From CAYXSX01 sp964467925 (GTDB taxonomy: Bacteria; Pseudomonadota; Alphaproteobacteria; Micavibrionales; Micavibrionaceae): 64,000 nucleotides of DNA. The notes beneath the pieces were generated by a model. The model did not search any database. It saw nothing but the letters and a program-made list of their open reading frames with translations, and was not told where the DNA came from. Location of the stretch: contig CAYXSX010000002.1 of NCBI GenBank assembly GCA_964467925.1, forward strand, positions 248,001 to 312,000, in the 5' to 3' direction. Shown in pieces: positions 31,871 through 40,145 of this stretch. The translations under genes and the position numbers were made by a program. Position 1 is the first letter of the stretch. Each line of letters opens with the position of its first letter.

Positions 31871-32698
31871 ATGCAAAAAATTCTTATCCTTGATGATGAC
31901 ACCAAAAGCGCCGTAGCCTTGCAGACCATGCTGGAGGAGATGAGTCACGAAGTGATGGCCGGACCGACAAAAGACGCGGTGGTGCAGGCGCGGCAGCATG
32001 AATTCGATATGGTTCTTCTGGGCTGGGAACAGGCGGAGGGGCTGCAAAATCTGATCCGCAAAATCCGCGGTCGGGTAGACCATTATATTTACGTTCAGGT
32101 TGTTTCAGAAGTTATCGATTATAACGGGGCCATTCTGGCTGGCGCTAACAGCGCCATGCAAAAGCCCGTAAAGTTTGAGGATCTGGAAAAAAGCCTTGCG
32201 GCGGCGAAGCTGATTGGGGACCTGATCCGGCGTATCGGCGATGACCGTGAGGATTTTCCCAGTGCGGGCGGCGTGATTGCCAAATCTGCGTTCAACCAGC
32301 TTTTTCTTTCTGCCGCCGACCGTGCCAACCGTTACGGGGAGCAGACCTATATCCTGTTTATTGCGGTAGAAAATTACCGTGAAATTCTTGAAATGGACGG
32401 CCCTTATGCTGCCGATTATGCGGTGGCGATGCTTTCGCGCCATCTGGTGCAAATGCGCCGCCAGAGCGATATTATCGGCCAGACCGCCAAATACGAATAT
32501 GCGCTTCTCCTTCAGCGGCCCATGTATGAAATGGAGCCCATTGAGGCCACAAACCGTTTTGTCAGCACGCTAGCTGATTGCAGCGATATAGCGTCCTCCG
32601 GCAGTCACAGCGTGGAGATTTCCGTTACTCTTGTGGCTGTGCCCACGGGGCATAAATTGGCGAGCCAGAGTTTCTCTCCCGTCCTGCCAAAATCCTAA
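31871..32698 (+). CDS. Degenerate receiver plus GGDEF-like protein
   Basis: A 275-residue soluble protein. The N-terminal 115 residues form a receiver-like fold: ILILDDDTKSAVALQTMLEE keeps the acidic patch and AMQKPVKFEDLE keeps the lysine. The phosphoacceptor position, however, reads MVLLGWEQAEG, with glycine in place of aspartate. The C-terminal part (about 135-260) resembles a GGDEF fold, ending with AKYEYALLLQRP where GGDEFALLL is expected. Neither phosphorylation nor cyclase activity is likely. It may be a pseudo-receiver acting by binding. No ribosome site decides between this ATG and others. Confidence 0.7.
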   Translation: MQKILILDDDTKSAVALQTMLEEMSHEVMAGPTKDAVVQARQHEFDMVLLGWEQAEGLQNLIRKIRGRVDHYIYVQVVSEVIDYNGAILAGANSAMQKPVKFEDLEKSLAAAKLIGDLIRRIGDDREDFPSAGGVIAKSAFNQLFLSAADRANRYGEQTYILFIAVENYREILEMDGPYAADYAVAMLSRHLVQMRRQSDIIGQTAKYEYALLLQRPMYEMEPIEATNRFVSTLADCSDIASSGSHSVEISVTLVAVPTGHKLASQSFSPVLPKS

Positions 32699-32831
32699 AT
32701 TTTACGTGGCTTTAAGTCATAATGCCCTGCACACAAGAGCATTGTGGAAAGACGCATTAACACCTATACTGGTTTAAGTGTTCTCCCTGCCCGTGTTCCT
32801 TGCGGGAATTCTCACTTTTCGCCATGTTCCG

Positions 32832-33413
32832 ATGAAAAAACCGCTCTACATTCGATGGATATTGATAGCCGTATTGTATTGTTACGCATCTGCGGCTGTG
32901 CAGGCTGCCGGACTTGTAGAGGAGCAAAGCGCGGCGCAAAGTTTTCAAAACGAAGCTTATATTCTTGGAAGCGGGGATAAAATTCGCATTACCGTCTATG
33001 GCGAGGATGAGCTTTCCGGCGTGTATGGCATTTCGGCGCAAGGCACGGTTTCCTTCCCTTTGTTGGGTGAGGTAAAGGCCGAGGGGCTGAACCTGCCCGA
33101 ACTTGAAAAAACCATTGTTACGGGGCTTAAGGATGGATTTTTGGTCAATCCCAGTGTGGCCATGGAAATGGAATCTTATCGCCAGTTTTACATTATGGGC
33201 GAAGTGCGCGATCCGGGCAGCTACGATTACGTTGCCAATATGAGCATTTTAAACGCCGTGGCGCTTGCCGGGGGGTTTACCTATCGTGCGCAACGCAGCA
33301 ATGTGGATATTGTGCGCAAAGGCAGGGGGAAGGAAATAGCGCTGGAGGATATCGATGTCGAAAGCGCGGTGGTTCCCGGCGATATTATCACGGTGAGGGA
33401 GCGTTTCTTTTGA
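32832..33413 (+). CDS. Wza-type polysaccharide export protein
   Basis: A 193-residue periplasmic or outer-membrane protein of the polysaccharide biosynthesis/export family. It has a signal peptide (MKKPLYIRWILIAVLYCYAS then AAVQA), a Poly_export domain with YILGSGDKIRITVYGEDELS and GTVSFPLLGEVKAEGLNL, and an SLBB domain with FYIMGEVRDPGSYDYVANMS and AVALAGGFTYRA. The start at 32832 is taken because it begins the signal peptide. No lipobox is seen, unlike classical Wza. The BY-kinase gene follows after 17 bases. Confidence 0.88.
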   Translation: MKKPLYIRWILIAVLYCYASAAVQAAGLVEEQSAAQSFQNEAYILGSGDKIRITVYGEDELSGVYGISAQGTVSFPLLGEVKAEGLNLPELEKTIVTGLKDGFLVNPSVAMEMESYRQFYIMGEVRDPGSYDYVANMSILNAVALAGGFTYRAQRSNVDIVRKGRGKEIALEDIDVESAVVPGDIITVRERFF

Positions 33414-33430
33414 GAGGGCAGAGATAAAAG

Positions 33431-35707
33431 ATGGTATCGGATACCGCCCAGCATAACCGGCTTATAAGCGCCGCCGCGCCCGCGGGGTTTTTCCGTTTTT
33501 ACGATGTGCCGCCCGCGAAGGAGGAAGAGCACGATCCGGATATGCGTCATGTGTTTTTGATGTTGTGGCGACGCAAGGTGATCATTCTGGGGCTTATGTT
33601 TCTGGGACTCATGCTGGCGCTGGCCGCGGTTTACATTATCCCGCCGCGTTACGAGGCCACCGCCGTATTGATGCTGGAGGAAGAGGGACCGGAACAGCCG
33701 CTGGGCGAGGACGTTCAATCCATGATGTCTATGCTGGGCGGGGGCAGTTCCATGATCCTGAGCGAGCTGGAAATATTGCGCTCCCGTTCTTTAGCGCGGC
33801 TGGTGGTGGAACGGCTCGACCTTCTTTCCGATCCGGAGTTCAACCCGCAGCTTCGTGATATCAGAAGCGTGGAAATGCTGGGCAGCGCCCCCGCCTTCAA
33901 ACAGCTCAATATTTACAAATCGGAACTGGATTCCCTGCCCGCCGATATCGCGGAAATGGAAATCAATATGACGGTCACCGAATTTCTGAAAGGCCTGCGG
34001 GTGCGTTCTATACCGGGTTCGCTGGCGCTTCAGATCGATTTTACGTCTTATGATGCGGGCAAGGCGGCGCTGATCGCCAACACGCTGGCCGATGTTTATA
34101 TCGGGCAAAGACTGGAGGCTAAAATCCGCTCGGCGCAAAAAATGTCCGGCTGGTTAGATGAGCGCCTTGCGGTTTTGAAACAGCAGGTAAGAGAAGCCGA
34201 CGATGAAGTGCAGGAATACCGCGTACGTTACAACCTGACTGAAGGGGAGCGCCGCGCGGTGGTTTCAACGGAGCAGCTTTCGCAGCTTAACTCCCAGCTT
34301 GTACTGGCCAAGGCGCAGAAAGCCGAAGCCGAAGCGCGGTTGCAGCAGGTCGAGGATTTTGCCAAAAATCCGGGCAGTATCGAAGCGGCGGCGGAGATTA
34401 TAAATTCCAGCCTGATCCAGAATCTCAAACATGATGAATCGCGTCTTTTGGCGGAGCTTTCCGATCTTTCGACGCGTTACGGGCCGCGCCATCCGGAGAC
34501 TATCAACCGCAAGGCCGAGCTTTCCGATCTGCAAAAAACCCTTAAAACCGAGATGCTGAAAATCGTCAGCAGCATCCGCAACGAGGTTTCCGTTGCGCGG
34601 GCACGCCTTGGTGTGCTTGAGGAAAATTTGCGCGAGATCGAGGGGCGTCAGCATCATGAAAACGAGGCCATGATCAAGCTTAAGGAACTGGTGCGTGAGG
34701 CGGAATCTACGCGCCTGATTTACGAGCGTTTTCTGGCTACCTATAAACGTTCCGACAAGCAGGAAGATTTGCAGGAGCCGCACGCGAAAATTATTTCCCC
34801 CGCGGCTTTGCCGATGGGGGCCTCTTCGCCTAACGGGCCGCTATGGGTGAGTCTGGCTCTGGCGATTTCGTTATTTTTCGGGCTGGGTTTGAGTTTGATT
34901 ATTGAAAAACTGGATAACACCTATCGCAGCGCGGGCCAGCTTGAGCGCAAGCTCGGCTTTCCCTGTTATGCGCTGATCCCGCAGGTTCGTAAAAGAACGC
35001 AAAAAGAGGTTGCCGATCACGTGTTCGCCAAGCCCGCGTCCACCGTGGCCGAGGCGGTGCGTAGTTTGCGTATGGCGGTGAATTTGCGCGCTGGCGGCGG
35101 TGATAAACCGAAAATTATCGCTATGACATCTTCGTTCCCCGGCGAAGGAAAGACCACTCTTTCGGTATGGCTGGCGCGGCTGGCGGCGAAATCAGGCGAG
35201 AAGGTCATCCTGATTGACGGCGATTTACGCCGTCCCAATATTCACAAAACGCTGGGTAAGGATAACGCGATTACGCTGGTGGAATATCTCACGGGCAAAA
35301 ATACGCTGGAGGAAGTTATTCAGCGCGACGACCCCTCCGGCGCGCATATCGTTTACGGACGGGCCGTACCCAATAGCGCGCTGGATTTGATCGGCTCGGC
35401 GAAAATGGAACGGCTGGTGGAATCGCTGGGGCAGGGTTACGATCTTGTCATTCTGGATTCACCTGCCTGTCTTGCCGTTTCCGATGCCCGCGTGCTTTCC
35501 AATCTGGCCGATCATACGATTTATGCGGTGGGATGGAACAAGACCCCGCGCGAAGTTGTCGAGGGCGGGGTGAAGCAATTTACCGATATGAATTGCGAGG
35601 CGATGTCTTTCGTTTTAACCGGGGTGGATGTAGAGCGGCACATCAAATACGGTTACGGGGATACGGTTTATTATTACGGTCGCCATAAAGAATATTACGC
35701 AGCATGA
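33431..35707 (+). CDS. Wzc-type polysaccharide co-polymerase and BY-kinase
   Basis: A 758-residue inner-membrane protein. The Wzz domain opens with a membrane segment at about 55-73 (VIILGLMFLGLMLALAAVYI) and PPRYEATAVLML. A long coiled coil (about 230-450) and a second membrane segment (LWVSLALAISLFFGLGLSLI) follow, then the tyrosine-kinase domain with Walker A SSFPGEGKTTLSVWLARLAA, Walker A' VILIDGDLRRPNIH and Walker B LVILDSPACLAVSD. The C-terminus is tyrosine-rich (YGYGDTVYYYGRHKEYYAA), the autophosphorylation cluster. It controls polymer length and export. Confidence 0.93.
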   Translation: MVSDTAQHNRLISAAAPAGFFRFYDVPPAKEEEHDPDMRHVFLMLWRRKVIILGLMFLGLMLALAAVYIIPPRYEATAVLMLEEEGPEQPLGEDVQSMMSMLGGGSSMILSELEILRSRSLARLVVERLDLLSDPEFNPQLRDIRSVEMLGSAPAFKQLNIYKSELDSLPADIAEMEINMTVTEFLKGLRVRSIPGSLALQIDFTSYDAGKAALIANTLADVYIGQRLEAKIRSAQKMSGWLDERLAVLKQQVREADDEVQEYRVRYNLTEGERRAVVSTEQLSQLNSQLVLAKAQKAEAEARLQQVEDFAKNPGSIEAAAEIINSSLIQNLKHDESRLLAELSDLSTRYGPRHPETINRKAELSDLQKTLKTEMLKIVSSIRNEVSVARARLGVLEENLREIEGRQHHENEAMIKLKELVREAESTRLIYERFLATYKRSDKQEDLQEPHAKIISPAALPMGASSPNGPLWVSLALAISLFFGLGLSLIIEKLDNTYRSAGQLERKLGFPCYALIPQVRKRTQKEVADHVFAKPASTVAEAVRSLRMAVNLRAGGGDKPKIIAMTSSFPGEGKTTLSVWLARLAAKSGEKVILIDGDLRRPNIHKTLGKDNAITLVEYLTGKNTLEEVIQRDDPSGAHIVYGRAVPNSALDLIGSAKMERLVESLGQGYDLVILDSPACLAVSDARVLSNLADHTIYAVGWNKTPREVVEGGVKQFTDMNCEAMSFVLTGVDVERHIKYGYGDTVYYYGRHKEYYAA

Positions 35708-36126
35708 AAAAAGAATCCGGTTTTGCCCAGAGTTTACGCCTTGCGGTGATTTGCGTATTTACCGCCATTGCCTTTGTGGCTGGATTATCACTGACCTTTA
35801 TTAAAAGTAACGAAACAAAAGCGCAGATTCATGACGATATCAGCACCGCCGCATTGATCCGTTCGCAAAACGATCAGCATTCGCAAGAGGCGAGGAGTTT
35901 CGCACAAACCGTTGCCTATAAGGCTTTGCTTCAGGCGCTAAGCCTTTCGCCTTATGATGCGATGCTATGGGTTCATTTCGCCCATGTCCTTTCCCTGCAG
36001 CCCGAAGGTGCCGCGCATAAGCCGCAAGAGGCGCTGGAGATCGCCGTCAGGATAGCGCCGGATTTGCGGGAAAAACTAGAGGCCAATCGTAGTAATTTTC
36101 AGGAGCCGAAAATAGATGAGCGTTAG
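35704..36126 (+). CDS. Small membrane-anchored protein with a TPR-like tail
   Basis: A 140-residue protein overlapping the BY-kinase stop by 4 bases (ATGA), so translation is coupled. One membrane segment (VICVFTAIAFVAGLSLTFI, about 14-33) precedes a helical part, YKALLQALSLSPYDAMLWVH then EALEIAVRIAPDLREKLEAN, that looks like one or two TPR helices. I do not recognise a family; the context implies a part of the polysaccharide system. Confidence 0.6.
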   Translation: MKKESGFAQSLRLAVICVFTAIAFVAGLSLTFIKSNETKAQIHDDISTAALIRSQNDQHSQEARSFAQTVAYKALLQALSLSPYDAMLWVHFAHVLSLQPEGAAHKPQEALEIAVRIAPDLREKLEANRSNFQEPKIDER

Positions 36127-37129
36127 AGGGTACAGGGAGGAAACGGGCCTGATTTATTACGCGGCGATGATGATAATAACCGCGTTTTATTTCCTGTTTT
36201 TTCACGCTTCTGCGCAAGGGGTGGGAATACTCGCGCTGGGATGGAGCGGCATTACGGCCCTTCGCGCCCTGTGGTTTTTTTATCTGATCCGCGCGGTGGA
36301 GTTTGAGGAAAACGGCCAGAATAGGGCGCAGCTTCCGCAGCGGATTTTGCGTATGATGCAGGGTTATAAGGACAGGGAAAACGGCTTTCGCGCGCTGCGC
36401 GCGGTAGATGCATCAAGCTATATCCTGATGGCGCTTATCGGGCTTTATCTTTGCTGGGGCGTCTATGTTTCCTTTACCGTGCCGGACATTCCCGCTTTGC
36501 GCTTCTTGCAAAATGATATAGACGTTTTTTTAACCGCGGAGGGGGCAGGGGATCTATCGCTCTTTCCTATCATATTGCACAATATTTTCCTGCAAACCGC
36601 GCTCGTTCTTATGGCGTGTTTTGCATTTTGGCAGGCGCTGGGCTTCGGGTTTATCAGCCGTTACCGCGCCGTGGTATTGGGGATGTCTCTTGGCCTTTTT
36701 GCCCTTACCCTTCTGTGGAACTTTATTTTTGTGCAGGGCGCTGTGAGTATTCCGGAAGAGATCAGGGATATATGGATCGGCTATGGTGCCGGACGTTTTG
36801 ATATTCTGCAAAGCATGGGAGAGATTCCTGCTGTTCCCCTTTCTTCTTTGGGCGTGCGCATCGTGACGATGGGGTGGATTGGTGCAGGGCTTTTATACGC
36901 GACCGGAATTTATGCGGTTGTCATTATATCGCGCGGGTTTTGGAACGGGCATAATCAAAGACTTTACGCGTGCGCGGGGATCGCGGTTCTCTGCACTATG
37001 TTCTTATGCGATATATTTTTCGAGCGCAGCGTTTACCAGATGCCGCTATGGGTGGCGGGCTGGAGCGCGCTGGCGGTTTGCCGTGCGGGAGCCGCCAAAA
37101 ACGGTCGCAAACAGCACCGGATTCATTAG
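36116..37129 (+). CDS. Unknown polytopic membrane protein of the polysaccharide cluster
   Basis: A 337-residue protein with about seven hydrophobic segments (for example IYYAAMMIITAFYFLFFHA, YILMALIGLYLCWGVYVSF, LGMSLGLFALTLLWNFIFV and GWIGAGLLYATGIYAVVII). It overlaps the preceding gene by 11 bases. It does not look like Wzx or Wzy in any way I can identify. Position suggests it works with the export/kinase pair, perhaps as an accessory or polymerase-like factor. Confidence 0.6.
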   Translation: MSVRGYREETGLIYYAAMMIITAFYFLFFHASAQGVGILALGWSGITALRALWFFYLIRAVEFEENGQNRAQLPQRILRMMQGYKDRENGFRALRAVDASSYILMALIGLYLCWGVYVSFTVPDIPALRFLQNDIDVFLTAEGAGDLSLFPIILHNIFLQTALVLMACFAFWQALGFGFISRYRAVVLGMSLGLFALTLLWNFIFVQGAVSIPEEIRDIWIGYGAGRFDILQSMGEIPAVPLSSLGVRIVTMGWIGAGLLYATGIYAVVIISRGFWNGHNQRLYACAGIAVLCTMFLCDIFFERSVYQMPLWVAGWSALAVCRAGAAKNGRKQHRIH

Positions 37130-37218
37130 GGCTACATTTTTTAGGAATAAATTCCCAATCATATACTTTACTGCACAAAAGACTCGATACTGCGGAGGAA
37201 TCGTAGTATGAGTGGGGG

Positions 37219-37788
37219 ATGTTTGAAAAATTGTGCGCGTACTGTGAAAGAGAGTGGAAAATCGTGAAAGACGCTCCGCTTGCTTGCCTTGTGTTGTTTG
37301 GAATTTCCTGCACTTTGCTGTTTTTTATAATGAGTTGGTATTATAGAGGGCGACTAGACACCTTAAAAGACCAAATACGTACCTATGAGGTTAAATTAGA
37401 TGTTGTTTCTCCTGACGAAGCTCTAGAAAAAATGACGGAAATGAACAGTAAATTAAATACGGCTATGGAATTGGCAGAAGGGAGAATTGATGCATTAGTT
37501 CTGAAAAAAAGAGAAATTGATAATAATTATGTATCAAATACTTGGCTTGAGCCAATATGTGTGTCTTTAAAGGATACGGAGGACACAAAGAGGCAGGTGC
37601 TTGTTTATAATTTAATGGGGCGAGAGCTTGGGATTAAACCATTTTTTGACGATGATTTTTGCAGAAAAAGAGGAATAGAAATGAAAGAAGCAAGAGAGGA
37701 AAGGGAGCGTGACGCTATCTTAAAAAAGATGCTCGAAACACCGCCTAAGCCGAACAAACCGCTTAAAGACGACAATAAAAAGAAGTGA
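37219..37788 (+). CDS. Unknown AT-rich gene, single-pass membrane protein with coiled coil
   Basis: A 189-residue protein with one membrane helix (ACLVLFGISCTLLFFIMSWY, about 20-40), a probable coiled coil (RLDTLKDQIRTYEVKLDVV, then EMNSKLNTAMELAEGRIDAL) and a charged, lysine/proline-rich tail. A GGGGG ribosome site stands just before the ATG. The DNA is clearly more AT-rich than the polysaccharide genes before it. The stop is one base from the convergent next gene. Family unknown. Confidence 0.55.
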   Translation: MFEKLCAYCEREWKIVKDAPLACLVLFGISCTLLFFIMSWYYRGRLDTLKDQIRTYEVKLDVVSPDEALEKMTEMNSKLNTAMELAEGRIDALVLKKREIDNNYVSNTWLEPICVSLKDTEDTKRQVLVYNLMGRELGIKPFFDDDFCRKRGIEMKEAREERERDAILKKMLETPPKPNKPLKDDNKKK

Positions 37789-37789
37789 C

Positions 37790-38086
37790 TTATTTCTTTT
37801 TAAAGTCTTTAATTTGGTCAGATATTGACAGCGCTCCTTTGTCCATAGAAGTCACAACATTAAGGCCGGATGCTTTGATTATCAGTTCTATATGGTCATC
37901 TTCATAAGTGCTTCCGTTGGGAGGCGGGGGCACTACGAAAACAAAACCATTTGATGTTTTCCAAAAAGTGGGCGCTTCATCTTCATCACAATACGGACGA
38001 GGCAATGCTCGCCCAGCATCAGTACACTTACACTTTTCAGTTAAAAAGAGCGCCAATTGGCGCTCGTTTAATTTGTTTGTACTCAT
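37790..38086 (-). CDS. Unknown small protein (island gene)
   Basis: A 98-residue protein with an N-terminal basic helix (MSTNKLNERQLALFLTEKCK), a short cysteine-bearing stretch, then FWKTSNGFVFVVPPPPNG and IELIIKASGLNV. It is 3 bases after the stop of 38090-38380 and in the same direction, so the two may act as a pair (for example toxin-antitoxin or phage-related). No family was recognised. Confidence 0.5.
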   Translation of the reverse strand: MSTNKLNERQLALFLTEKCKCTDAGRALPRPYCDEDEAPTFWKTSNGFVFVVPPPPNGSTYEDDHIELIIKASGLNVVTSMDKGALSISDQIKDFKKK

Positions 38087-38089
38087 AAC

Positions 38090-38380
38090 TTAAGCGGCTT
38101 CTTTTCTTAATATTGCAAAATCTGGTGTCGTGTCTGTTACATCATCAGCACCTAAAGTAACCTCGCAATCAAAGCCTTGATTTTCTTGCAAGAGAATACG
38201 AATTACAATTGGCAATTGATGTATGGCAACTTTTTTATCTTTGGACATGACTAAAAGACCTGGAATGCGCTCAGAAGTAAACGCGTGCGAACCATCGGAC
38301 ATTATCTTGTGTTCAATGGGCACAACTATATCAAATGGCGGATCACCGTCATGTTTTATGTTAGCTTCTAGTGTGTTCAT
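38090..38380 (-). CDS. Unknown small protein (island gene)
   Basis: A 96-residue protein, MNTLEANIKHDGDPPFDIVV at the start, with ERIPGLLVMSKDKKVAIHQL and VIRILLQENQGFDCEVTLGA. It is upstream of and tightly spaced to the 98-residue gene. Composition is AT-rich. No known family is evident. Confidence 0.5.
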   Translation of the reverse strand: MNTLEANIKHDGDPPFDIVVPIEHKIMSDGSHAFTSERIPGLLVMSKDKKVAIHQLPIVIRILLQENQGFDCEVTLGADDVTDTTPDFAILRKEAA

Positions 38381-38560
38381 GGTTTTTCCAACTTATATAA
38401 AGTTGGCCTCATTATCTATTAAAAGAACCATACCTGTCAATGTTATACGATTTTAGACTGGAAAAGTTCACAAAATATTAACAACCCATTGATAAAATTG
38501 TTAAAGACTGGGAATCGGATAAAGGGAAGACTGCCCCCTCTTCTGGCGCTTCCTAATCAG

Positions 38561-39490
38561 CTAAGCGTACATAAGGCGCTTGCCCTCTGCGCCCTTAATG
38601 GCGAGTTCTGCGCGTTCGCTGTCTTCGATTTCGCGGTTGTTATATCTAAAGTCAAACTCGCTCAAATAGCGCTGTAAGTGCTTTTCAGAACAGTGTTGAT
38701 ACACGCCTTTCATACCGCGTTTAAATATAGAGAAGTAGTTCTCACAGTTATTTGTGGTCACGCCATCGCGCCAGTATTCACCCGCGCTATGTTTAACGGT
38801 TTCGTGCCCCGCAAACTCTTTACCCGTACTTGTGTAAAGGCGGCTTTCATCCGTGTGCAAGGTGCTATCCTGCAAGATGTTCTTTTTCAGGATTTCACGC
38901 ACTGTTTGAAGGTCTGCACGGTCAACGTGGAACGTCCGGCTTTTACCTTCACTTACCAGAGCCACAACGGAAAGCTGGCTGGAGTGTGAGGGTTTACCGC
39001 GTGATGTTCTCTTTGTAACAACGGCCTTTTTACCGAAGTATGTTTCATCGGCCTGTACAGGTTCACCATCACCACCCATAGGGGGCGGGTTTGTATCGTT
39101 CATGGCTTCACGGATGCGGTGAGCCATAAACCATGCTGATTTATACGTCACGCCGAGCATACGGTGCAACTGGTGTGCGCTCATGCCCTTTTTAGAGGAC
39201 ACCATAAGGTGCGTTGCCAATACCCATTTATGCAATGGAATGTGTGAACGCTCGTAAACTGTGCCAGTACGGACAGTAAAGCGTTTCCGGCAATCGCCGC
39301 AATGGTAATAGCCTTTCAAGTCCACGATTTCAGGATTGGCTTTAGAGGGCTTGGACTTCATAGGCGTTTCTTTGACCTTTTCAGTCCCGCCACAGTGAGG
39401 GCAACTTATCCCCTCGCTCCACCTGATAGCTTCTAAATGTTGCCTTGCGGCCTCTTCATCGTGGTATATTTTATCTGTAATGTTCATCAT
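38561..39490 (-). CDS. IS1595-family (ISXO2-like) transposase
   Basis: A 309-residue, apparently intact transposase. An N-terminal zinc ribbon has ISCPHCGGTEKV and YYHCGDCRKRFTVRTGTVYE. The ISXO2-like catalytic domain has VQADETYFGKKAV, TLHTDESRLYTS and TNNCENYFSIFKRGMKGVYQ, then SEFDFRYNNR. There is no frameshift. I could not define matched terminal inverted repeats or a target duplication by eye, so only the gene is annotated. It sits in the AT-rich island and may have brought in or been joined by the neighbouring orphan genes. Confidence 0.93.
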   Translation of the reverse strand: MMNITDKIYHDEEAARQHLEAIRWSEGISCPHCGGTEKVKETPMKSKPSKANPEIVDLKGYYHCGDCRKRFTVRTGTVYERSHIPLHKWVLATHLMVSSKKGMSAHQLHRMLGVTYKSAWFMAHRIREAMNDTNPPPMGGDGEPVQADETYFGKKAVVTKRTSRGKPSHSSQLSVVALVSEGKSRTFHVDRADLQTVREILKKNILQDSTLHTDESRLYTSTGKEFAGHETVKHSAGEYWRDGVTTNNCENYFSIFKRGMKGVYQHCSEKHLQRYLSEFDFRYNNREIEDSERAELAIKGAEGKRLMYA

Positions 39491-39547
39491 GATTTAATAT
39501 TACTAAATCAATGACGTGCAGTCAAGTATATAATTGGGAATAAATTC

Positions 39548-39575
39548 TTGACATTCAAAATGAAACGGGTAATAT
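39548..39575 (+). promoter_or_regulatory. Strong consensus promoter ahead of a short leader
   Basis: TTGACA at 39548-39553 and TAATAT at 39570-39575 with a 16-base spacer, close to the sigma-70 consensus. The predicted transcript would start near 39582 and meet an intrinsic terminator within about 50 bases. Confidence 0.6.
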
Positions 39576-39608
39576 AGCCCTATCAACACCAGAATTGTGT
39601 CTTTAACG

Positions 39609-39632
39609 ATCCGCCCCAAAGGCGGATTTTTT
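39609..39632 (+). terminator. Intrinsic terminator or attenuator in the leader
   Basis: ATCCGCC (39609-39615) pairs with GGCGGAT (39621-39627) around a 5-base loop, followed by a T-run. It is oriented on the plus strand, between a strong promoter and the gene at 39659. It might end a small RNA or control read-through into that gene. Confidence 0.85.
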
Positions 39633-39658
39633 GTTTCTTAAACCCAAGGAGATTTAAA

Positions 39659-39994
39659 ATGCCAACCATATTGCCACAGGATTCCAACGATAACCCGATC
39701 CCCGCCCTGCGCCTGAAAAGCGGCGGCGCACATACGATCAGTGCGGCCTCTACTTCGGCACGCAACAGCACGGCTTTCGACGCCGAAACCCGCGTGGTAA
39801 GCGTTTATGCCTCCGTTCCGGTTTATATCGCGTTCGGCGATGACACTGTGACCGCCAGTGCATCCGATCATTATTTCCCCGAAGGCGTATATTACGATTT
39901 TTCTATCGGCGGCGAACAGGCGGCGCATAGCACGCATATGGCCGTGCTGCGGGCCGATATCGACGGTCCGGTTTACGTGTCCGAAAAGGAATAA
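39659..39994 (+). CDS. Unknown 111-residue protein, phage-structural-like
   Basis: A soluble protein, MPTILPQDSNDNPIPALRLK, rich in Ala/Ser/Thr (HTISAASTSARNSTAF) with alternating beta-like segments (RVVSVYASVPVYIAFGDDTV, then YYDFSIGGEQAAHSTHMAVL). It resembles small virion or decoration-like proteins in style only; no family was recognised. An AAGGAG ribosome site lies 6 bases before the ATG. It is preceded by a promoter-terminator leader and followed by a palindromic repeat. Confidence 0.6.
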   Translation: MPTILPQDSNDNPIPALRLKSGGAHTISAASTSARNSTAFDAETRVVSVYASVPVYIAFGDDTVTASASDHYFPEGVYYDFSIGGEQAAHSTHMAVLRADIDGPVYVSEKE

Positions 39995-40009
39995 TACCTT
40001 TCCCCAAAA

Positions 40010-40138
40010 CGTCACCCCGGAGGCATCGCGTTAGCGATGCTGAAACATCCGGGGTCCATATGCGCCCGGCAATGCCGGGCACTTACTTCTGGATCCCCGC
40101 TGTTTTAGCGCGGCTTGTGCCGTGCCGCGGGGATGACG
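40010..40138. repeat. Palindromic intergenic element, family C (copy 2)
   Basis: Opens cgtcaccccgg and ends gcggggatgacg. It contains the pairs gcatcgcgttagcgatgc, cccggcaatgccggg and ggatccccgc with gccgcgggg. The right half is shared with 21373-21501. It fills the space between the 111-residue gene and the convergent recR. Confidence 0.75.
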
Positions 40139-40145
40139 ATGTTTT

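Noticed and set aside
31725..31916. Short open frame between tRNA-Leu and the degenerate receiver gene
   Set aside because: It overlaps the start of the receiver gene in another frame and the probable tRNA promoter, and has no ribosome site.
38527..39524. Possible IS1595 element ends (a shared GACTGC hexamer at about 38529 and, inverted, at about 39520)
   Set aside because: Six matching bases are too few, and no 8-base target duplication is seen outside them; IS borders were left undefined.
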